This document shows, piece by piece, positions 13,158 through 13,275 of a stretch of DNA of 13,275 nucleotides. The DNA is taken from contig USSR01000121.1 of the NCBI GenBank assembly GCA_900557355.1, positions 1 to 13,275 of the forward strand, in the 5' to 3' direction. The position numbers were made by a program, and so were the translations under genes. Under the pieces are notes generated by a model that did no database searches, had not been told where the DNA came from, and saw nothing but the letters and a program-made list of their open reading frames with translations. How positions within the stretch are numbered: the first letter of the stretch is position 1; every line of letters starts with the position of its first letter. This DNA comes from an uncultured Bacteroides sp. (GTDB lineage Bacteria; Bacteroidota; Bacteroidia; Bacteroidales; Bacteroidaceae).

Positions 13158-13275
13158 TTAATCGTTACCTTCTTCTCCAAATGTGTCCATTAACTTGTCC
13201 ATTTGTTCACCTATACACCTGTCTATTAACTTGGCATAATGGGTTGTCATTCTGGTATTTGTATGCCCTAACAAA
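13158..13275 (-). CDS. Tyrosine recombinase (integrase), C-terminal fragment at window edge
   Basis: Thirty-eight residues and the stop are visible, and the rest lies beyond the right edge. The sequence starts LLGHTNTRMTTHYAKLI. H4 is the second conserved histidine of the LGH box and Y13 is the catalytic tyrosine, spaced as in Bacteroidetes integrases. The tail after the tyrosine is acidic and ends GEEGND. Its position beside the module of replication genes, opposite the junction at 1275-1316, makes it the best candidate for the enzyme that inserted the element. The first catalytic residues cannot be checked here. Confidence 0.85.
   Translation of the reverse strand, partial: LLGHTNTRMTTHYAKLIDRCIGEQMDKLMDTFGEEGND

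Overview
The window looks like a Bacteroidales chromosome (Bacteroides, Phocaeicola or a close relative) carrying an AT-rich integrated mobile element. Evidence for the host is the 3' end of a GGGtGRT-family gene, a DUF1622 gene, Bacteroidetes-type promoters (TAnnTTTG at -7, TTTG-like at -33), a lipoprotein with a lipocalin-like domain, and DUF3871. Almost every gene is on the minus strand.

Layout. Positions 1-1287 are chromosome: a membrane protein cut by the window edge, a DUF1622 membrane protein, and the 3' remnant of a GGGtGRT gene with its terminator. A dyad at 1275-1316 marks the probable element end. From about 1290 to the right edge is element DNA, and the far end lies outside the window. 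In order: a zeta-type toxin and its small upstream partner (1495-2379); a solo MNT-type nucleotidyltransferase; two unrecognised genes (2908-3952); a four-gene operon of two unknown proteins, a small membrane protein and a surface-type lipoprotein (4159-6367), preceded by an elaborate leader RNA (6412-6656); a short tyrosine recombinase (6704-7291) under paired dyads; a small membrane protein plus a DUF3871 gene; a 406-bp G-run region; a winged-helix, replication-initiator-like gene; small ORFs; a large DECH-box helicase and a 151-aa partner; and the C-terminus of a second tyrosine recombinase, probably the element's integrase.

How the parts may work together (inference). The right-hand integrase would insert the element into the GGGtGRT gene. 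The helicase, winged-helix protein and DUF3871 would form a replication or maintenance module. The zeta pair next to the end would stabilise the element. The lipoprotein operon looks like cargo. No relaxase, coupling protein, capsid, terminase or tail gene is visible, so it may be a satellite or helper-dependent element, but its other end is missing.

The most striking signal is the leader of the cargo operon. A near-perfect Bacteroidetes promoter is followed by a 28-codon leader ORF and four RNA segments. Segment 1 can pair with 2, 2 with 3, and 3 with 4. The 3:4 hairpin is followed by six U residues. This is the architecture of a translation-sensitive transcription attenuator, or alternatively of a terminated structured RNA of about 240 nt.
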